Source: Mesorhizobium sp. WSM3860
GTDB taxonomy: Bacteria > Pseudomonadota > Alphaproteobacteria > Rhizobiales > Rhizobiaceae
NCBI RefSeq assembly: GCF_002294995.1
Contig: NZ_NSGF01000004.1
Coordinates: 124,001-188,000, forward strand
DNA length: 64,000 bases
Reading direction: 5' to 3'
Made by a program: the position numbers and the translations under genes. Below are positions 44,376 through 52,947 of this stretch, piece after piece; position 1 is the first letter of the stretch, and each line of letters begins with the position of its first letter. The notes beneath the pieces were generated by a model. The model saw only the letters and a program-made list of their open reading frames with translations, had not been told where the DNA came from and ran no database searches.

Positions 44376-45125
44376 ATGACGACACGGAAGAACGCGCTGG
44401 TGACCGGCGCCAACAAGGGCATCGGCTTCGAGACCGCGCGGCGACTGGCGGCGATCGGATATAAGGTCTGGCTCGGCGCCAGGGACGCCAAGCGCGGTCA
44501 GGCTGCGGCCGAGGCGCTGCGCGGCGAAGGGTTCGACGTCGAGTGGCTCGCGCTCGATGTCACCAGTGAGGAGAGCGTGACGGACGCGGCCAAGACCCTC
44601 GCGGCGCGGGCGCCCAGCCTCGATGTGCTGGTCAACAATGCCGGCGTCGCCCCCGGATATGTCGATGCGCTCGGTCCGGACGGCCGCTATGAACGGCCGC
44701 CGCGCCGGGAGAGCATCGCCGACATCAAGGCGACCTATGAGGTCAACGTCTTCGGTCCGGTTCGCGTCACCCAGGCATTCCTGCCGCTGCTGTCGGCATC
44801 GGGCGCCGCCCGCATCGTCATGCTGAGCAGCTATCTCGGCTCGATCGCGCGTGCGGCCGGCGAAAGCCAGTCACCGAACGTCATGGGCTATGGCAGCTCG
44901 AAGACGGCGCTCAATGCCATCACCGTGGCCTTCGCCAGGGAACTTGCGCCGCGCGGCATCATGGTCAATGCCGCCGCTCCCGGCTACACGGCGACCGATC
45001 TCAACGCGCACAAAGGCCACCGCACGGTGCAGCAGGCGGCGGAAATCGTCGTGCGCCTGGCAACGCTCGATGCCGGCGGGCCGACCGGCGGCTACTTCGA
45101 TGAGAACGGCCCGCTGCCCTGGTGA
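44376..45125 (+). CDS. Short-chain dehydrogenase/reductase (SDR), AraC-linked
   Basis: 249 aa classical SDR. Cofactor motif TGANKGIG, structural NNAG, catalytic Ser in MLSSYLG and Tyr/Lys in YGSSKTAL. The C-terminal FDENGPLPW tail is typical of a subgroup often paired with AraC regulators. AAAAGGAG lies 8 nt before the ATG at 44376; an ATG two codons earlier is also possible. Divergent from the AraC gene with operator-like repeats between. Substrate unknown. Confidence 0.9.
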   Translation: MTTRKNALVTGANKGIGFETARRLAAIGYKVWLGARDAKRGQAAAEALRGEGFDVEWLALDVTSEESVTDAAKTLAARAPSLDVLVNNAGVAPGYVDALGPDGRYERPPRRESIADIKATYEVNVFGPVRVTQAFLPLLSASGAARIVMLSSYLGSIARAAGESQSPNVMGYGSSKTALNAITVAFARELAPRGIMVNAAAPGYTATDLNAHKGHRTVQQAAEIVVRLATLDAGGPTGGYFDENGPLPW

Positions 45126-45137
45126 TTGCTGAATGGG

Positions 45138-45184
45138 CGCAATTCCGGATGGAAGAACCGGTGCCCACTCTTCCTGGAATTGCG
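45138..45184. repeat. RIME-like palindromic element between convergent genes
   Basis: Outer arms CGCAATTCC / GGAATTGCG and inner arms GGAAGA / TCTTCC around ACCGGTGCCCAC. Fills the space between the SDR and eda stops exactly. The core (AACCGGTGCCCAC) matches the core of the elements at 54144 and 55020 although the outer stems differ. It resembles abundant rhizobial intergenic palindromes. Confidence 0.8.
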
Positions 45185-45820
45185 TTAGGCGAGCTTGCTC
45201 GCCTCGCGCGCCAGGGCTTCGATCTCATCCCATTTGCCGGCCTTGATGAGATCGTCGGGCGCAACCCACGAGCCGCCGACGCAGATGACGTTGGGGAGGC
45301 TGAGATAATCGGCGGCGTTCTTGGCCGTTATGCCGCCGGTCGGGCAGAATTTCACGTCGGCGAGCGGCGAGGCGAAAGCCTTGAGCGATGCAATTCCGCC
45401 CGACTGTTCGGCCGGGAAGAATTTCAGGAAGCGCAGGCCGGCTTCACGCGCGGCCATGATCTCCCCGGGGGTGATGGCGCCGGGCAGCAGCGGCACGGGG
45501 CTGTCCTTGGCCGCGTCGAGAAGCTGGCCCGTGATGCCCGGGCTTACGATGAATTTCGAGCCGGCGCGTGCCGCCTCGTCGAACTGCTCGGCATCGAGAA
45601 TGGTGCCGGCACCAACAACCGCATCCTCGACTTCGGCCGCGACGCGGCGGATCGCTTCCAGCGCATCGGCGGTGCGCAGCGTGATCTCGATCGCCCGAAG
45701 GCCGCCGCGCGACAGGGCGCGGGCGAGCGGCACGGCGTCGGCGACATTGGCGATCTTGAGCACCGGGATGACCGGCTGGCCGTTGAGGAGCGACAGGAGC
45801 TTTTCGGTCTTGCTGGTCAT
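45185..45820 (-). CDS. eda: 2-dehydro-3-deoxyphosphogluconate (KDPG) aldolase
   Basis: 211 aa, standard length. Class I aldolase with the catalytic glutamate in IEITLRT, VGAGTIL, the Schiff-base lysine in FLKFFPAEQ, and FCPTGGI for phosphate binding. It splits KDPG into pyruvate and glyceraldehyde-3-phosphate in the Entner-Doudoroff pathway. The other ED genes (edd, zwf) are not in this window. Convergent with the SDR across the palindromic repeat. Confidence 0.95.
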   Translation of the reverse strand: MTSKTEKLLSLLNGQPVIPVLKIANVADAVPLARALSRGGLRAIEITLRTADALEAIRRVAAEVEDAVVGAGTILDAEQFDEAARAGSKFIVSPGITGQLLDAAKDSPVPLLPGAITPGEIMAAREAGLRFLKFFPAEQSGGIASLKAFASPLADVKFCPTGGITAKNAADYLSLPNVICVGGSWVAPDDLIKAGKWDEIEALAREASKLA

Positions 45821-45956
45821 TGGCTTGTCTCTCCGTTGCGATCGATTTCAACCGATTAGCAGAAGGGGTATTCCAAGTCCACGAAGGCGGGCGTGTCGCG
45901 ATGTCACGCGGCGCGCCTGCTTTGCCTTGAAACGGCTTTCAGCACGGTCTAGTGGC

Positions 45957-46892
45957 ATGGGCATGACAACAGCCAAGGAAATTCAGCCGGTCCGCGTTGC
46001 CGCGCTTTACAAGTTTGCGCGGCTAGTCGGTTACCAAGCCCTGCGCGCGCCGCTTGCCGCCTTCTGCTGCGGACGCGGCATCAAGGGCACGCTGCTTTTG
46101 GCGCATGAGGGCATCAACGGCACGGTGGCCGGCAGCGAGGAAGCGATCGCCGCGCTTATCGATCACCTCCAGGCGATCGAGGCGCTTGCCGGCCTGGAAG
46201 TCAAATACAGCACCGCCGCCGACATGCCGTTCCACCGCATGAAGGTCAGGCTGAAGCGCGAGATCGTCACCATGGGCGTCGACGATCTCGATCCGGCGAC
46301 CAGTGCCGGCACCTATGTCGCGCCGGCCGATTGGAACGCGCTGATCTCGGACGCCGACACGTTGGTCGTCGACACGCGCAACGCCTACGAGGTGTCGATC
46401 GGCACCTTCAAGGGCGCGGTCGATCCCGAGACCGCCAGCTTTCGCGAGTTCCCGGCCTGGGTCGAAGAGCACCGCGAGGAGCTCGAAGGCCGCAAGGTGG
46501 CGATGTTCTGCACCGGCGGCATTCGCTGCGAGAAGGCGACCGCTTACGTGAAGTCGCTGGGCTTCAGGCAAGTCTTCCATCTCAAGGGCGGCATCCTGAA
46601 ATACCTCGAAGAGGTGCCGGCCGAAGAGAGCCTGTGGCAGGGCGAATGCTTCGTCTTTGACGAGCGGGTATCGGTGTCGCACGGACTGGCCGAGGGCGAA
46701 GCCGAACTCTGCCGCGCCTGCCGGCATCCGCTCACCGTCGAGGACCGGCTTTCGCCGAAATATACGGCCGGCGTCTCATGTCCGCATTGCTTCGAAGCGC
46801 GCTCGGACGAGGACCGGACGCGCTACGCCGAGCGTCATCGCCAGGTCGAACTCGCGCATGCGCGGGGCGCCAAGCGCCACATCGGAAGCTGA
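45957..46892 (+). CDS. trhO: tRNA uridine(34) hydroxylase TrhO, rhodanese family
   Basis: 311 aa. An N-terminal acylphosphatase-like domain ([22 protein letters not shown]) is followed by a rhodanese domain with the active-site Cys in [14 protein letters not shown]. The C-terminal zinc-like tail has CRAC and CPHC pairs. TrhO uses O2 to make 5-hydroxyuridine at position 34 of certain tRNAs. Two ATGs two codons apart can start it; no strong ribosome site. Divergent from eda. Confidence 0.93.
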   Translation: MGMTTAKEIQPVRVAALYKFARLVGYQALRAPLAAFCCGRGIKGTLLLAHEGINGTVAGSEEAIAALIDHLQAIEALAGLEVKYSTAADMPFHRMKVRLKREIVTMGVDDLDPATSAGTYVAPADWNALISDADTLVVDTRNAYEVSIGTFKGAVDPETASFREFPAWVEEHREELEGRKVAMFCTGGIRCEKATAYVKSLGFRQVFHLKGGILKYLEEVPAEESLWQGECFVFDERVSVSHGLAEGEAELCRACRHPLTVEDRLSPKYTAGVSCPHCFEARSDEDRTRYAERHRQVELAHARGAKRHIGS

Positions 46893-47013
46893 GCAGCGCT
46901 GGTTTCGTCAAAACATCCGCCCGTTCATTGTAATGTCAATGCGCGGGGCCTACGTCTTGCCGATCCGAAACACCGCCCGGGCGCGTTCGGCCGGGCCAAT
47001 TCTGGAGGCATTG

Positions 47014-47721
47014 ATGCTCGACCCCAAGAAGCTGCTCGACGACCTGTTCGGCTCGCAAATTCCCGGCACGGGATCGACCGTTCGCGACAAGGCGGGGCAG
47101 GCGGTGCAGATGGCGAAGGACAATCCGCTCGCCGCCGGCGGGCTGGCGGCGGTGCTGCTCGGCACCGGCCCCGGTCGGCAGGTGACGGGCGCCGCCATGA
47201 AGCTCGGCGGCCTGGCAGCCATTGGCGGCCTCGCCTACAAGGCCTACCAGAACTACAAGGCCGGCAATACACCGTCACAACAACCCGTGGCCGGCGAGCC
47301 GGAGTTGCTGCCGCCGCCCAAGGACACCGCCTTCCATCCCTCGCAAGCGCCGCAAGGCGAGGTCGAATTCACGCTGACCCTGGTGCGGGCGATGATCTCG
47401 GCGGCCAAGGCGGATGGCCATGTCGATGACGAGGAGCGGCAGAAGATCGCCGACAAGCTGAAGCTCGCCGGCATCGGTGCCGAAGCTGAAAAATTCCTGC
47501 TGGATGAGCTTGAACGCCCGCTCGATCTCGACGTCCTGATCGCCGGCGCCAAGACCGACGCGCAGAAGGTTGAGCTCTACACCGCCTCGCGCCTCACCAT
47601 CGATCCCGACACCCGCACCGAGCGCGGCTATCTCGACCTGCTCGCCGGCCGCCTGGGCCTGCCGGACGCGCTGGTCGACCATGTCGAGGCGACGGTCTCG
47701 GCGGCGAAGGCGCCGGCTTGA
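47014..47721 (+). CDS. DUF533 / TerB-like tellurite-resistance family protein
   Basis: 235 aa. The first 75 residues (LLDDLFGSQIPG; GGLAAVLLGTGPG; GGLAAIGGLAYKAYQNYKAG) are typical of DUF533; from about 115 a TerB-like helical domain with an acidic DGHVDDEERQKI motif follows. Function not known; DUF533 proteins are probably membrane-associated. The start is fixed by GGAGG at five bases before the ATG. It lies 121 nt after trhO on the same strand. Confidence 0.88.
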   Translation: MLDPKKLLDDLFGSQIPGTGSTVRDKAGQAVQMAKDNPLAAGGLAAVLLGTGPGRQVTGAAMKLGGLAAIGGLAYKAYQNYKAGNTPSQQPVAGEPELLPPPKDTAFHPSQAPQGEVEFTLTLVRAMISAAKADGHVDDEERQKIADKLKLAGIGAEAEKFLLDELERPLDLDVLIAGAKTDAQKVELYTASRLTIDPDTRTERGYLDLLAGRLGLPDALVDHVEATVSAAKAPA

Positions 47722-47828
47722 AGCGCGCCCAATCCGCGCCGGCAAATCCCGGTTGGTAAACGCGCATGGGACGTGCTGCTGGCCGTCAATCTTTCGTTAA
47801 CCCAGCAAGCGCATCATTCTAACCAGTC

Positions 47829-47895
47829 GGACCGGCTTATCCTCCTCCCAAGCGCGGTTCAGATGAGGGGCGGTCGCCAATGACCGCCCTTTTTG
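47829..47895 (+). ncRNA. Candidate anti-Shine-Dalgarno sRNA (alpha-r14-like)
   Basis: First hairpin 47829-47860: GGACCGGCTT pairs with AAGC-G-CGGTTC (one bulged G) and presents an 11-nt loop containing CCTCCTCCC. After a 7-nt linker comes a terminator stem GGGCGGTC/GACCGCCC and five U's. A loop-exposed CCUCCUCCC followed by a terminator is the hallmark of alphaproteobacterial alpha-r14 RNAs, which pair with mRNA ribosome sites. The 5' end is not defined; TTAACC-N17-TAACCA upstream is a weak promoter candidate. No gene occupies this 269-nt gap. Confidence 0.6.
47868..47895 (+). terminator. Rho-independent terminator of the candidate sRNA
   Basis: GGGCGGTC-GCCAAT-GACCGCCC stem-loop followed by five T's. 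It could also end read-through from the DUF533 gene 146 nt upstream. Confidence 0.85.
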
Positions 47896-47990
47896 TCGGC
47901 TCTTCTTTCTTGCCGACAATAGCCGCTTGCCACGCCCTCCATCATTTGCGATGCCACGTCTTCTTCCAGCAGTGACGGGGAGCGAAGACG

Positions 47991-48752
47991 ATGACCGCCA
48001 TGACAGAGAAAACAGCCATCGTTACCGGCGCCGGCACCGGCATCGGCAAGAGCGTCGCTACCACGCTGCTCAAGGCAGGCTGGAACACCGTGTTCTGCGG
48101 CCGCCGCAAGACGCTGCTCGAGGAGGCGATCGCCGAGGCCGGGAAGACCAGCGCCAGGGCGCTTGCGGTCGCATGCGACATCAGCAAGGCCGGCGAGGTC
48201 GACGACATGTTCGAGACAGTGGTGGAGGCGTTCGGGCGCGTCGACCTGCTCTTCAACAATGCCGGGATGGGCTACAAGTCGACGCTGATCGACGAGATCC
48301 CGGTCGAGGTCTGGAACGATGTCGTCGGCGTCAACCTGACCGGCTCGTTCCTGTGCGCCCGTGCCGCCTTCGGCGTCATGCGCCGGCAAAAGCCGATGGG
48401 TGGGCGCATCATCAACAATGGTTCTGTGTCGGCCTATGCGCCGCGGCCGGGCTCAGCGCCCTATACGGCGACCAAGCACGCCATCACCGGCCTGACCAAG
48501 ACCCTGGCGCTCGACGGCCGGCCCTATGACATTGCCTGCGGCCAGATCGACATCGGCAACGCGCTGACCGAGATGGCGCAGGCGATGACCGTCGGCGTGC
48601 CGCAGGCCAACGGCTCCATCGCCGCCGAAGCGGTGATGGATGTCCAGCGCGTCGCCGACGCGGTGCTTCACATGGCGAGCCTGCCGCTCGACGCCAACGT
48701 GCTGTTCATGACCGTGATGGCGACGAAGATGCCGTTCGTCGGCCGCGGGTGA
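47991..48752 (+). CDS. Short-chain dehydrogenase/reductase (SDR)
   Basis: 253 aa classical SDR. TGAGTGIG cofactor motif, NNAGMG, catalytic Ser in NNGSVSAY and the YTATK pair. C-terminal sequence ALPLDAN-like (MASLPLDANVLFMTVMATKMP) matches a 3-ketoacyl/polyol-type subgroup, but the substrate is unknown. GGGGAGCG precedes the ATG; a second ATG lies three codons later. Convergent with the aminotransferase. Confidence 0.9.
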   Translation: MTAMTEKTAIVTGAGTGIGKSVATTLLKAGWNTVFCGRRKTLLEEAIAEAGKTSARALAVACDISKAGEVDDMFETVVEAFGRVDLLFNNAGMGYKSTLIDEIPVEVWNDVVGVNLTGSFLCARAAFGVMRRQKPMGGRIINNGSVSAYAPRPGSAPYTATKHAITGLTKTLALDGRPYDIACGQIDIGNALTEMAQAMTVGVPQANGSIAAEAVMDVQRVADAVLHMASLPLDANVLFMTVMATKMPFVGRG

Positions 48753-48764
48753 GGGGCTGAAGCT

Positions 48765-49949
48765 CTATTTCGTCAAGAACACTTCGATCCGCTCCAGCGC
48801 TCGCAAAATGTTCTCCTCTGAATTGGCGTAGGAGAGCCTGACATAGCCTTCGCCGAGCACGCCGAAATCGGGGCCGCCGATCAGCGCGACGCCGGCATCC
48901 TCCAACAGCGCCGAGGCAAGCTTCTTGGCCTTCCAGCCGGTCTTCGACACGTTAGGGAAGGCATAGAAGGCGCCCTTCGGCGTGATGCAGGAAATGCCGG
49001 GGAGCGCGTTCAGCCCTTCGACCACGATCTTCCTGCGGTTGTCGAAGGCGCGCATCATCTTTTCGACATCGTCCTGCGGGCCGTCTATCGCGGCGATTCC
49101 GGCATACTGGCTCGGCGCGTTGACGCAGGACCAGCAATTGACCGCCAGCTTGCGCACCTTGTCATACAGGTAAGCGCCCTTTTCGCCGTTTGGCCAGATC
49201 GACCAGCCCATGCGCCAACCGGTCATCGCCCAGGTCTTGGACCAGCCGTTGAGCACGATCAGCCTGTCGCGGATTTCCGGAAAATTGAGCAGCGAGCAGT
49301 GGGTCTCGCCGTCATAGGTCATAACCTCGTAGATCTCGTCGGAGAGGATCGCGACCTCAGGGTGCTTCTCCAAGCCCTTCACGAGTTTGGCGATCTCGTT
49401 CCGCGCGGTTACGCCGCCGGTCGGATTGGCGGGCGAGTTGAGGATCAGCAGCCTGGTCTTCGGCGTGATCAGCGCCAGCGTTTCTTCCGCCGAGAAGGCA
49501 AAGCCGTTCTCCTCGCGGATCGGCACCGGGACTGGAGCAGCACCCGTGAACTCGATCATCGAGCGATAGATCGGAAAGCCGGGATCGGGATAAAGAATCT
49601 CCGCCCCCGGTTCGCCGAACATCAGGATCGCGGCGAACATGGTCGGCTTGCCGCCGGGCAGGATCATCACGCTCTCGGGCGTTACCTCGACGCCGGTGGT
49701 GGTCAGCGTGCGGCGCACGACGGCCTCGCGCGTGGCCAGCAGCCCATTTGCAGGGGTATAGCCGTGGTGGCCGTCGCGCAGAGCCTTGATCGCCGCCTCG
49801 ACGATATGCTGCGGCGTCTTGAAGTCGGGCTGGCCGATGCCGAGGTTGATGATGTCGCGGCCCTGATGGGCAAGCGCCGTTGCCCGCGCGAGCACCGCAA
49901 AGGCATTTTCCTCGCCGAGACGATCGAAGGCCGCGATGGTGTGGAGCAT
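48765..49949 (-). CDS. Class I/II PLP-dependent aminotransferase
   Basis: 394 aa. Fold-type I features: NLGIGQPDFKTP near the N terminus, NSPANPTGG, the DEIYE aspartate, the PLP lysine in WSKTWAMTGWRMGW, and RLSYANSEENI at the end. It resembles aspartate/aromatic-type transaminases; substrate not fixed. The start MLHTIAAFD is used; the longer frame runs antisense through the GNAT gene. Divergent from that GNAT gene. Confidence 0.9.
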   Translation of the reverse strand: MLHTIAAFDRLGEENAFAVLARATALAHQGRDIINLGIGQPDFKTPQHIVEAAIKALRDGHHGYTPANGLLATREAVVRRTLTTTGVEVTPESVMILPGGKPTMFAAILMFGEPGAEILYPDPGFPIYRSMIEFTGAAPVPVPIREENGFAFSAEETLALITPKTRLLILNSPANPTGGVTARNEIAKLVKGLEKHPEVAILSDEIYEVMTYDGETHCSLLNFPEIRDRLIVLNGWSKTWAMTGWRMGWSIWPNGEKGAYLYDKVRKLAVNCWSCVNAPSQYAGIAAIDGPQDDVEKMMRAFDNRRKIVVEGLNALPGISCITPKGAFYAFPNVSKTGWKAKKLASALLEDAGVALIGGPDFGVLGEGYVRLSYANSEENILRALERIEVFLTK

Positions 49950-50032
49950 TTTTCCCGTCCCTGTGGTTCTTCCTCTAGGCGAGCGTTTTTGTGAGCGTCC
50001 GCCAGGAAAAGTCAAACGGATTGGAGTTTTCG

Positions 50033-50719
50033 GTGTCGGAAAATCTGAAGAATTGGCAGCCACGCCCGCGGCCCGAACGCAAGGCGCTGGAAGGCCGCTA
50101 CGTCCGGCTCGAGCCACTGAGCGCGGCGAAGCACGGCGACGGGCTCTACGAGGCGTCGTCGGTGCCGGATGCCGGAGGCCGCTTCGCCTGGCTGCCGGAC
50201 TATCCGCCCGAGACCCGCGCCGCCTTCCAGCCATGGCTGGACAAAGTCGAGGCGAGCGAGGACCCGCTGTTCTTCGCCATCATCGACAAGGCAAGCGGCA
50301 AGGTCGCCGGGCGGCAGACGCTGATGCGCATCGATGCCGCCAACGGCGTCATCGAGATCGGCAACATCTATTGGGGGCCGCTGATCTCGCGCAGGCCGCA
50401 GGCGACCGAAGCGCAGTTCCTGTTCACCAAATATGCCTTCGACGAGCTCGGCTATCGCCGCTACGAGTGGAAATGCAACAACCGCAACGAGCCGTCAAAG
50501 CGCGCGGCGGAACGTTTCGGCTTCAAGTTCGAAGGCATTTTCCGCCAACATCTTGTGGTAAAGGGCGAAAACCGCGATACGGCGTGGTATTCGATCATCG
50601 ACAAGGAGTGGCCGCCGCTATGCAGGGCCTATGAGGCCTGGCTCGATCCGGCGAATTTCGATGGCGAGGGCCGCCAAAAGCGGCGGCTCGAGGATTTTCG
50701 CGCCGAATTCGGCGCCTAG
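50033..50719 (+). CDS. GNAT family N-acetyltransferase
   Basis: 228 aa. RimJ/RimL-type GNAT: LEGRYVRLEPL, RQTLMRIDAANGVIEIGNIYWGP, then NNRNEPSKRAAERFGFKFEGIFRQH with the acetyl-CoA-binding region. Probably acetylates an amino group of a small molecule or protein N terminus. A GTG start at 50033 is chosen because TTGGAG lies six bases upstream; the GTG at 49991 lacks a ribosome site. Followed 13 nt later by the CDF transporter. Confidence 0.88.
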   Translation: MSENLKNWQPRPRPERKALEGRYVRLEPLSAAKHGDGLYEASSVPDAGGRFAWLPDYPPETRAAFQPWLDKVEASEDPLFFAIIDKASGKVAGRQTLMRIDAANGVIEIGNIYWGPLISRRPQATEAQFLFTKYAFDELGYRRYEWKCNNRNEPSKRAAERFGFKFEGIFRQHLVVKGENRDTAWYSIIDKEWPPLCRAYEAWLDPANFDGEGRQKRRLEDFRAEFGA

Positions 50720-50732
50720 CAGGAGTTGCGCG

Positions 50733-51713
50733 ATGGCGCATGATCACGGCTCATATGGGCACAGCCACGGCGCGGGTCACATGCATGGGTCGACCGACAA
50801 GAAGCGCGTTCTCATCGCGGCCTGCCTGACCGGCGGCTTCATGGTCGCTGAGGCGCTCGGCGGCCTGCTCACCGGCTCGCTGGCGCTGCTTGCGGATGCT
50901 GGCCATATGCTCGCCGATTCGATCGCGCTCGGCCTCGCCTGGTATGCCTTCCATCTCACCGGACGTCCGGCGACCGGGCGTCTCACCTACGGCTTCGCCC
51001 GCGTGAAGACGCTGGTCGCCTACACCAACGGCATCGCCATCTTCGTCATCGCGCTCTGGATCGTCTACGAGGCTTGGGGGCGGCTGATGCACCCGGGGCC
51101 GGTGCTGGGCGGGCCGATGCTGGTGGTGGCGGTCGCCGGCCTGCTCGTCAACGTCGCCTCCTTCTTCGTGCTGCATGGCGGCGACCGCGAAAGCCTCAAT
51201 ATGCGCGGCGCCATCCTGCATGTGCTGGGCGATCTGCTTGGCTCGGCCGCGGCAATCGCTGCGGCCCTCATCATCCTCGCCACCGGCTGGACGCCGATCG
51301 ATCCGATCCTATCCGTGCTGGTGGCGCTGTTGATCCTGTCGACGGCGTGGTCGCTGATGCGCGAGGCCGCCCATGTGCTGCTCGAAGGCGTGCCGGCAAG
51401 CCTTGACCGCGACCTGATCGCCAAGGATTTGGAAGCCGCGGTCAAGGGCTTGCGCGAGGTGCATCACATGCATGTCTGGTCGCTCGACGGCACCAGCAAC
51501 ATGGCGACGCTGCATGCCTGCCTGAATGACGGCGTCGATCCGCATGCGGCGGTAAGCGCCATCAAGAAGCGGCTTGCCGCGAAGCACGGCATCGATCATG
51601 CAACGGTGGAGCCCGAGTTCGGCCTATGCGCCGACAGCCATGACGAGCACGATCATCACCATGATCACGACCATGCGCATGATGCGCCTCGCGATCGCCG
51701 CCACTATCACTGA
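50733..51713 (+). CDS. Cation diffusion facilitator (CDF) metal exporter
   Basis: 326 aa. Six transmembrane helices with the metal-site residues in ALLADAGHMLADS and MRGAILHVLGDLLGS (HxxxD pairs in TM2 and TM5). Both ends are His-rich: MAHDHGSYGHSHGAGHMHG at the N terminus and a long DHHHDHDHAHD run at the C terminus. A proton-coupled exporter of Zn2+, Co2+, Ni2+ or Cd2+ (CzcD/DmeF type). AGGAG precedes the ATG. Operon with the GNAT gene upstream and the small membrane protein downstream. Confidence 0.93.
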   Translation: MAHDHGSYGHSHGAGHMHGSTDKKRVLIAACLTGGFMVAEALGGLLTGSLALLADAGHMLADSIALGLAWYAFHLTGRPATGRLTYGFARVKTLVAYTNGIAIFVIALWIVYEAWGRLMHPGPVLGGPMLVVAVAGLLVNVASFFVLHGGDRESLNMRGAILHVLGDLLGSAAAIAAALIILATGWTPIDPILSVLVALLILSTAWSLMREAAHVLLEGVPASLDRDLIAKDLEAAVKGLREVHHMHVWSLDGTSNMATLHACLNDGVDPHAAVSAIKKRLAAKHGIDHATVEPEFGLCADSHDEHDHHHDHDHAHDAPRDRRHYH

Positions 51714-51749
51714 GCCGGTGATGAGCTTCGGATCGAGGGACGGCGCCTG

Positions 51750-51956
51750 ATGGATCGCGAGACGCGCAACGCGGCGATCGCCGCGGCCTGTATACTGCTC
51801 CTGTTCGGGCTCGCCGCCTATTTCCTGCCTACCATAATGCTGGCCGTCGGCAGCGTTTCGACGGTGCTTGCCGCAATCGTAGGCGCAATATTCATTGTGG
51901 CGCTGTTCGTCGTCTTCTGGCTGCGCGGACGCAGCCAGCGCAAGAGAGGTCGCTGA
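51750..51956 (+). CDS. Small two-helix membrane protein
   Basis: 68 aa. Two hydrophobic segments (AIAAACILLLFGLAAYFLP; LAAIVGAIFIVALFVVFWL) and a basic C-terminal tail RGRSQRKRGR, so both ends should face the cytoplasm. It sits 36 nt after the CDF gene and its stop is separated by one base from the epimerase start, so it is probably co-transcribed with both. No family recognised; its role in metal efflux is only a guess from position. Confidence 0.72.
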   Translation: MDRETRNAAIAAACILLLFGLAAYFLPTIMLAVGSVSTVLAAIVGAIFIVALFVVFWLRGRSQRKRGR

Positions 51957-51957
51957 A

Positions 51958-52932
51958 ATGAGAATTCTGATCACCGGCGCGGCAGGCATGGTTGGCCGAA
52001 AGCTGATCGCAAGGCTGGCCAGGGACGGTGTGCTGCGCGGGCGCAAAATAACCGCGCTCGATCTGCACGATATCGTGCCGCCGCAGGCGCCGACGCCCGC
52101 GGGAGTCGATGTCTCGATCCACACCGGCGACCTTTCCACGCCCGGCGCGACGGCTAATCTCGTCGCTTCCCGCCCGGACGTGATTTTCCATCTCGCCGGC
52201 ATCGTCTCCGGCGAGGCGGAGGCCAACTTCGACCTCGGCTACCGCGTCAATCTCGACGGCACACGCGCTTTGTTCGACGCGGTGCGGCTGGCGGCCTTCG
52301 CGCCGCGCCTTGTCTTCACCTCGTCGATCGCGGTGTTCGGTGCGCCGTTCCCGGATGTCATTCCGGACGAATTCCACCCGACGCCGCTCACCTCCTACGG
52401 CACGCAGAAGCTGATCTGTGAGGCGCTGCTCGCCGACTACTCACGGCGCGGATTCTTCGACGGCATCGGCATCCGGCTGCCCACCATCTGCGTGCGGCCG
52501 GGCAAGCCGAACAAGGCGGCGTCGAGCTTCTTCTCAGGCATCATCCGCGAGCCGCTCAGCGGGCAAGAGGCGATCCTGCCGGTGCCGCGCTCGGTGCTGC
52601 ACACGCATGCCAGCCCGCGTTCGGCGGTGAATTTCCTGATCCATGCGGCCGAAATCGACGGCGATAAGGTCGGGCCGCGGCGCAATCTCACCATGCCCGG
52701 TGTAGCCGTCACGGTCGGCGAGCAGATCGAAGCGCTGGAGCGCATCGCCGGTTTCGAGGTGGCGAGGCGCATCCGCGAGCAGTCCGACGAAACGATCTGG
52801 GCGATCGTCAAGGGCTGGCCGACGCGCTTCGAGGCTAGACGCGCGCGGGAGCTCGGCTTTGTCGCCGAGCGCAGCTTCGACGAGATCATCCGCGCGCATA
52901 TCGAGGATGAGCTGGGCGGAAAGATCGCGTGA
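51958..52932 (+). CDS. denD: NAD-dependent epimerase/dehydratase, D-erythronate dehydrogenase-like
   Basis: 324 aa extended SDR. MRILITGAAGMVGRKL cofactor motif, VIFHLAGIVSGEAEANFDLGYRVN, catalytic Ser/Tyr/Lys in TSSIAVFG and SYGTQK. The overall sequence resembles DenD, which oxidises D-erythronate at C2 in erythronate catabolism. Other erythronate genes (OtnK, OtnC, OtnI) are not nearby, so the precise substrate is uncertain. The start is one base after the stop of the small membrane protein. Confidence 0.75.
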   Translation: MRILITGAAGMVGRKLIARLARDGVLRGRKITALDLHDIVPPQAPTPAGVDVSIHTGDLSTPGATANLVASRPDVIFHLAGIVSGEAEANFDLGYRVNLDGTRALFDAVRLAAFAPRLVFTSSIAVFGAPFPDVIPDEFHPTPLTSYGTQKLICEALLADYSRRGFFDGIGIRLPTICVRPGKPNKAASSFFSGIIREPLSGQEAILPVPRSVLHTHASPRSAVNFLIHAAEIDGDKVGPRRNLTMPGVAVTVGEQIEALERIAGFEVARRIREQSDETIWAIVKGWPTRFEARRARELGFVAERSFDEIIRAHIEDELGGKIA

Positions 52933-52947
52933 CAGGTTTGGCCGGCG

